64,000 nt of DNA from Georgenia satyanarayanai (GTDB lineage: Bacteria; Actinomycetota; Actinomycetes; Actinomycetales; Actinomycetaceae), in NCBI RefSeq assembly GCF_023715365.1, contig NZ_JAMBNZ010000011.1, forward strand, positions 48,503-112,502, given 5' to 3'. Below the pieces are notes generated by a model. The model was not told the origin of the DNA. It ran no database searches and saw only the letters and a list, made by a program, of their open reading frames with translations. Below, piece by piece: positions 62,151 to 64,000 of this stretch. A program made the translations under genes and the position numbers. Numbering within the stretch: the stretch's first letter is position 1; every line of letters begins with the position of its first letter.

Positions 62151-62489
62151 TCAGTTCGCCTTGGCGTAGGCCTCGGTGACCTCGGCCGGGATACGGCCGC
62201 GGTCGGAGACCGTGTAGCCGTTGGCCCGCGCCCACTCGCGCACCTTCGCGGCGTCGCTGCTGCCGCCGGCGCTCGAGCGACGCCGGGAGCGGGCGCCGCC
62301 GCTCGTCCGGCGTCCACCGGCCCGGCGGGCGTGACCGACCCAGGGAGCGAGCGCGTCGCGCAGCTTGGCGGCATTGTCGGTGGTGAGGTCGATCTCGTAG
62401 TTCACACCGTCAAGGCTGAAGAGGACCGTCTCGTCCGCCGGAGTCCCGTCCACGTCGTCGATAAGAGTGACCATGACCTTCTGCACCAT
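62151..62489 (-). CDS. lsr2: Lsr2-like nucleoid-associated protein
   Basis: Lsr2 bridges AT-rich DNA and silences foreign genes, an H-NS analogue. The 112-residue product has the dimerisation part VTLIDDVDGTPADETVLFSL and YEIDLTTDNAAKLRDAL, a basic link (RRTSGGARSRRRSS), and the C-terminal AT-hook-like fold (VREWARANGYTVSDRGRIPA, with the key RGR). Length and order match the mycobacterial protein. It lies 300-600 bases from an integrated element, a possible silencing target. Confidence 0.93.
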   Translation of the reverse strand: MVQKVMVTLIDDVDGTPADETVLFSLDGVNYEIDLTTDNAAKLRDALAPWVGHARRAGGRRTSGGARSRRRSSAGGSSDAAKVREWARANGYTVSDRGRIPAEVTEAYAKAN

Positions 62490-62575
62490 CTGATTCTCTT
62501 CCTGTACTTCTCAGCCCTTGAGGACCGCAGCGATGTTCGCTCCCGCTACCCCTGCCGAATAGCGTTGCGCACACA

Positions 62576-62773
62576 CTAATTCGAAGAATCCGAATTGTCA
62601 CGCTGCGCGGCAATGCCATCGTCACCGACGCGTGAAGCGGAGTTGTCCATTTCGCTCTCGGCGCGATGAATTGCCGCACGTTCACGACGGTCGGCGAAGA
62701 GAATGGCGCGGAGCACGACGACGAAGATGATCGCCAGGCCGATGGAGGGAAGCAGCGCCACGACGTAGTCCAT
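62576..62773 (-). CDS. Small hypothetical membrane protein
   Basis: This is a 65-residue protein with one N-terminal membrane helix (about 4-22, YVVALLPSIGLAIIFVVVL), then a basic patch (RAILFADRRERAA) and an acidic/Ser tail. It resembles short lone-helix proteins common in actinobacteria, but I know no function. The ATG at 62773 (a GTG is just upstream) lies 6 bases after TACCAT, suggesting a leaderless message. Confidence 0.7.
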   Translation of the reverse strand: MDYVVALLPSIGLAIIFVVVLRAILFADRRERAAIHRAESEMDNSASRVGDDGIAAQRDNSDSSN

Positions 62774-62805
62774 CACGCCATGGTACGTCTGCCGGATGGG
62801 GTGGA

Positions 62806-62851
62806 GCCGCCTGTGGGAATCGAACCCACGACCTTCTCATTACGAGTGAGG
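62806..62851 (-). other. 3' remnant of tRNA-Thr(CGT): attachment site of an integrated element
   Basis: On the minus strand the sequence from anticodon stem (CCTCA/TGAGA) with anticodon loop CTCGTAA (CGT) through variable loop, T-arm (GTGGG/CCCAC) to acceptor end AGGCGGC is intact. The 5' half (D-arm, acceptor 5' strand) is absent beyond 62851. This is the expected attL of an element integrated at the tRNA 3' end, with the complete tRNA at the other end outside the window. 62852-63048 holds no gene. Confidence 0.75.
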
Positions 62852-63048
62852 TCCTCGGCCTGCGCCGCCCTGCACTGGAGTGTCAGACCCGCGTGATTCC
62901 GGGCCTAGACCCGCGCCAACTTGCGTGGAGATGTCATAGGTTGGCCCCACCTGCTGGCCCTACCTGCTACCCGAATCGGCACTGTATAGACGCGTCCCTA
63001 GGGTGGTGATGACCGCTCCCCCAACCGCCTCTCAGGACGACACCTTCG

Positions 63049-63921
63049 ATGACGGCACGACACCCCGGACTCCACTACGACTCCAAGCGCGGGCTGTGGG
63101 TTGCCACCGTGGACCTCCCGCGCGGGGCGAACGGCGAGAGGCGACGCCTGAGGCGAACATCACGGCACCAAGGTCGCGCCGAGCGGCTCTTGGCAGAGAT
63201 GCGGGCAGAGGCGGCCGCGGGCACAGTCGCCGCAACCACGTCGCCCACGGTGCAGGAGTGGCTGGCGTGGTGGCTGCAGCACGTGGCGGCGACCCGCTTG
63301 AAGCCGTCGACGTACGCCAACTACCGGTCAGCGATTCACAGGACCCTGATCCCATCCATCGGCCACCTCCGTCTCGACCGGCTCACGACCGACGACGTAG
63401 AGAAGATGCACGCGTTCGTCACCTCGCGAGGGGTTGGTGCGGCGACCGCGAGGTACGCCCACGCCGCGCTCCGCAAGGCGCTCCACGACGCCGTAGCTCG
63501 TGGTCGGATCCGCCAGAACCCCGCAGCACTGATCGAGGCGCCACCTCCTCAGCGAACGACGAGGACGGCGCTCAGCGTGGCGGAGGCGCAGCGGATCCTT
63601 GAGGTCACCGCCGGGGATCGCCTGGCAGCCAGATGGGCGCTGGCTCTCGTACTCGGGGTCCGGCGAGGCGAGGCGATCGGCCTCGCCCTCGACTCCGTTG
63701 AGCCAGATCGAGCCCATATCTCATGGCAACTGCAACGGCTACGGATGAGGCACGGTTGCTCACCTCGCCCGCGCGTCGACGGTACCTGGCCATGCGGCCT
63801 CCGCCGTCCGGGTTCCTGCCCCCTGACCACAGCCGACATTCACAACCCGGAACTCGAAAGCCGCCACCTTGAGGGGCTCTTCGGACTTCTGGTGGGGAGC
63901 GGGACTCGCGGCGGTAGTTGA
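63049..63921 (+). pseudogene. Tyrosine recombinase (integrase), C-terminus lost
   Basis: The product has an arm-binding N-terminus (HYDSKRGLWVATVDLPRGAN), a SAM-like core-binding domain (about 65-150: TVQEWLAWWLQHVAATRLKP, and STYANYRSAIHRTLIPSIGH), and the start of the catalytic domain with the first catalytic Arg in LGVRRGEAIGLAL (about 200). A Cys-rich insert typical of some actinobacterial integrases follows. The frame then departs (about residue 275) and stops at 63921, before the expected HxxR, H/W and Tyr. It starts 198 bases from the tRNA remnant, so it probably integrated this element. Confidence 0.7.
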
Positions 63922-63934
63922 GGGCGGGTATGGG

Positions 63935-63990
63935 TCGAGGTCCTCGATGATCGGTAGCGACCAAGCAACCGTTCGTTCCGAGGACCTCGA
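63935..63990. repeat. Inverted repeat at the right edge, possible insertion-sequence end
   Basis: TCGAGGTCCTCG (63935-63946) and CGAGGACCTCGA (63979-63990) are perfect 12-base inverted arms with 32 bases between, just after the broken integrase. They may belong to an unidentified element that cut the integrase; the window ends before its body. Confidence 0.4.
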
Positions 63991-64000
63991 CGTTGACCAA

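Noticed and set aside
62806..62880. A complete second tRNA-Thr
   Set aside because: The D-arm and 5' acceptor strand are missing after 62851, so only the 3' half remains.

Overview
The window looks like a chromosomal segment of a motile, high-GC, Gram-positive actinobacterium, probably of the order Micrococcales. The reasons are very high GC at third codon positions, many GTG starts, leaderless genes with a TANNNT box 6-8 bases before the start, and marker genes such as carD, lsr2, senX3-regX3, a DUF4032 protein and actinobacterial-type cysS and rlmB. The genus cannot be fixed from sequence alone.

About 1-36,600 is one large motility locus. Reading the minus strand from right to left: fliA (sigma-28) and a glycosyltransferase; flagellin, the fliD cap, fliS and a small helical gene; then a nearly gapless polycistron of about 20 kb (flgB, flgC, fliE-F-G-H-I-J, an NlpC/P60 hydrolase, fliK, flgD, flgE, flbD, motA, motB, fliL-M-N-O-P-Q-R, flhB, flhA, a FlhF-like small protein, csrA); then two chemoreceptors, cheA, cheW and the start of a third receptor. 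Divergently from fliA run flgN, flgK, flgL, fliW and a second flgN-like gene. I find a shared promoter motif, CTCA-N16-RCCGAYRN, before cheA, a receptor gene, flgB, flagellin and flgN, with a weaker copy before the other receptor. It fits a FliA regulon. The flagellin leader has a GGA-loop hairpin plus a GGA-bearing ribosome site, which fits CsrA/FliW control. A perfect TGTGA-N6-TCACA palindrome lies between fliA and flgN.

About 36,600-49,100 is core metabolism and signalling: an FGGY sugar kinase, methionine aminopeptidase, a glycerophosphodiester phosphodiesterase behind a four-unit PHO box, RNase HI, tRNA-Thr(TGT), a DsbA-like thiol protein, a Ser/Thr kinase, otsA-otsB for trehalose, a sugar-ABC ATPase and a DUF4032 protein.

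About 49,100-50,400 holds the most unusual locus: an AbiEi-like/DUF559 putative endonuclease gene flanked by two related palindromic repeats in opposite orientation.

About 50,400-62,800 continues with rlmB, cysS, an MFS transporter, ispF, an RDD protein, ispD, carD, a lipoprotein, pstS, regX3, senX3, phoU (the last pair divergent across a PHO box), gpmA, lsr2 and a small membrane protein.

From about 62,800 to the right edge the window enters a foreign element. It has a 46-base 3' remnant of tRNA-Thr(CGT), a tyrosine integrase that loses its catalytic C-terminus, and an inverted repeat at the edge.
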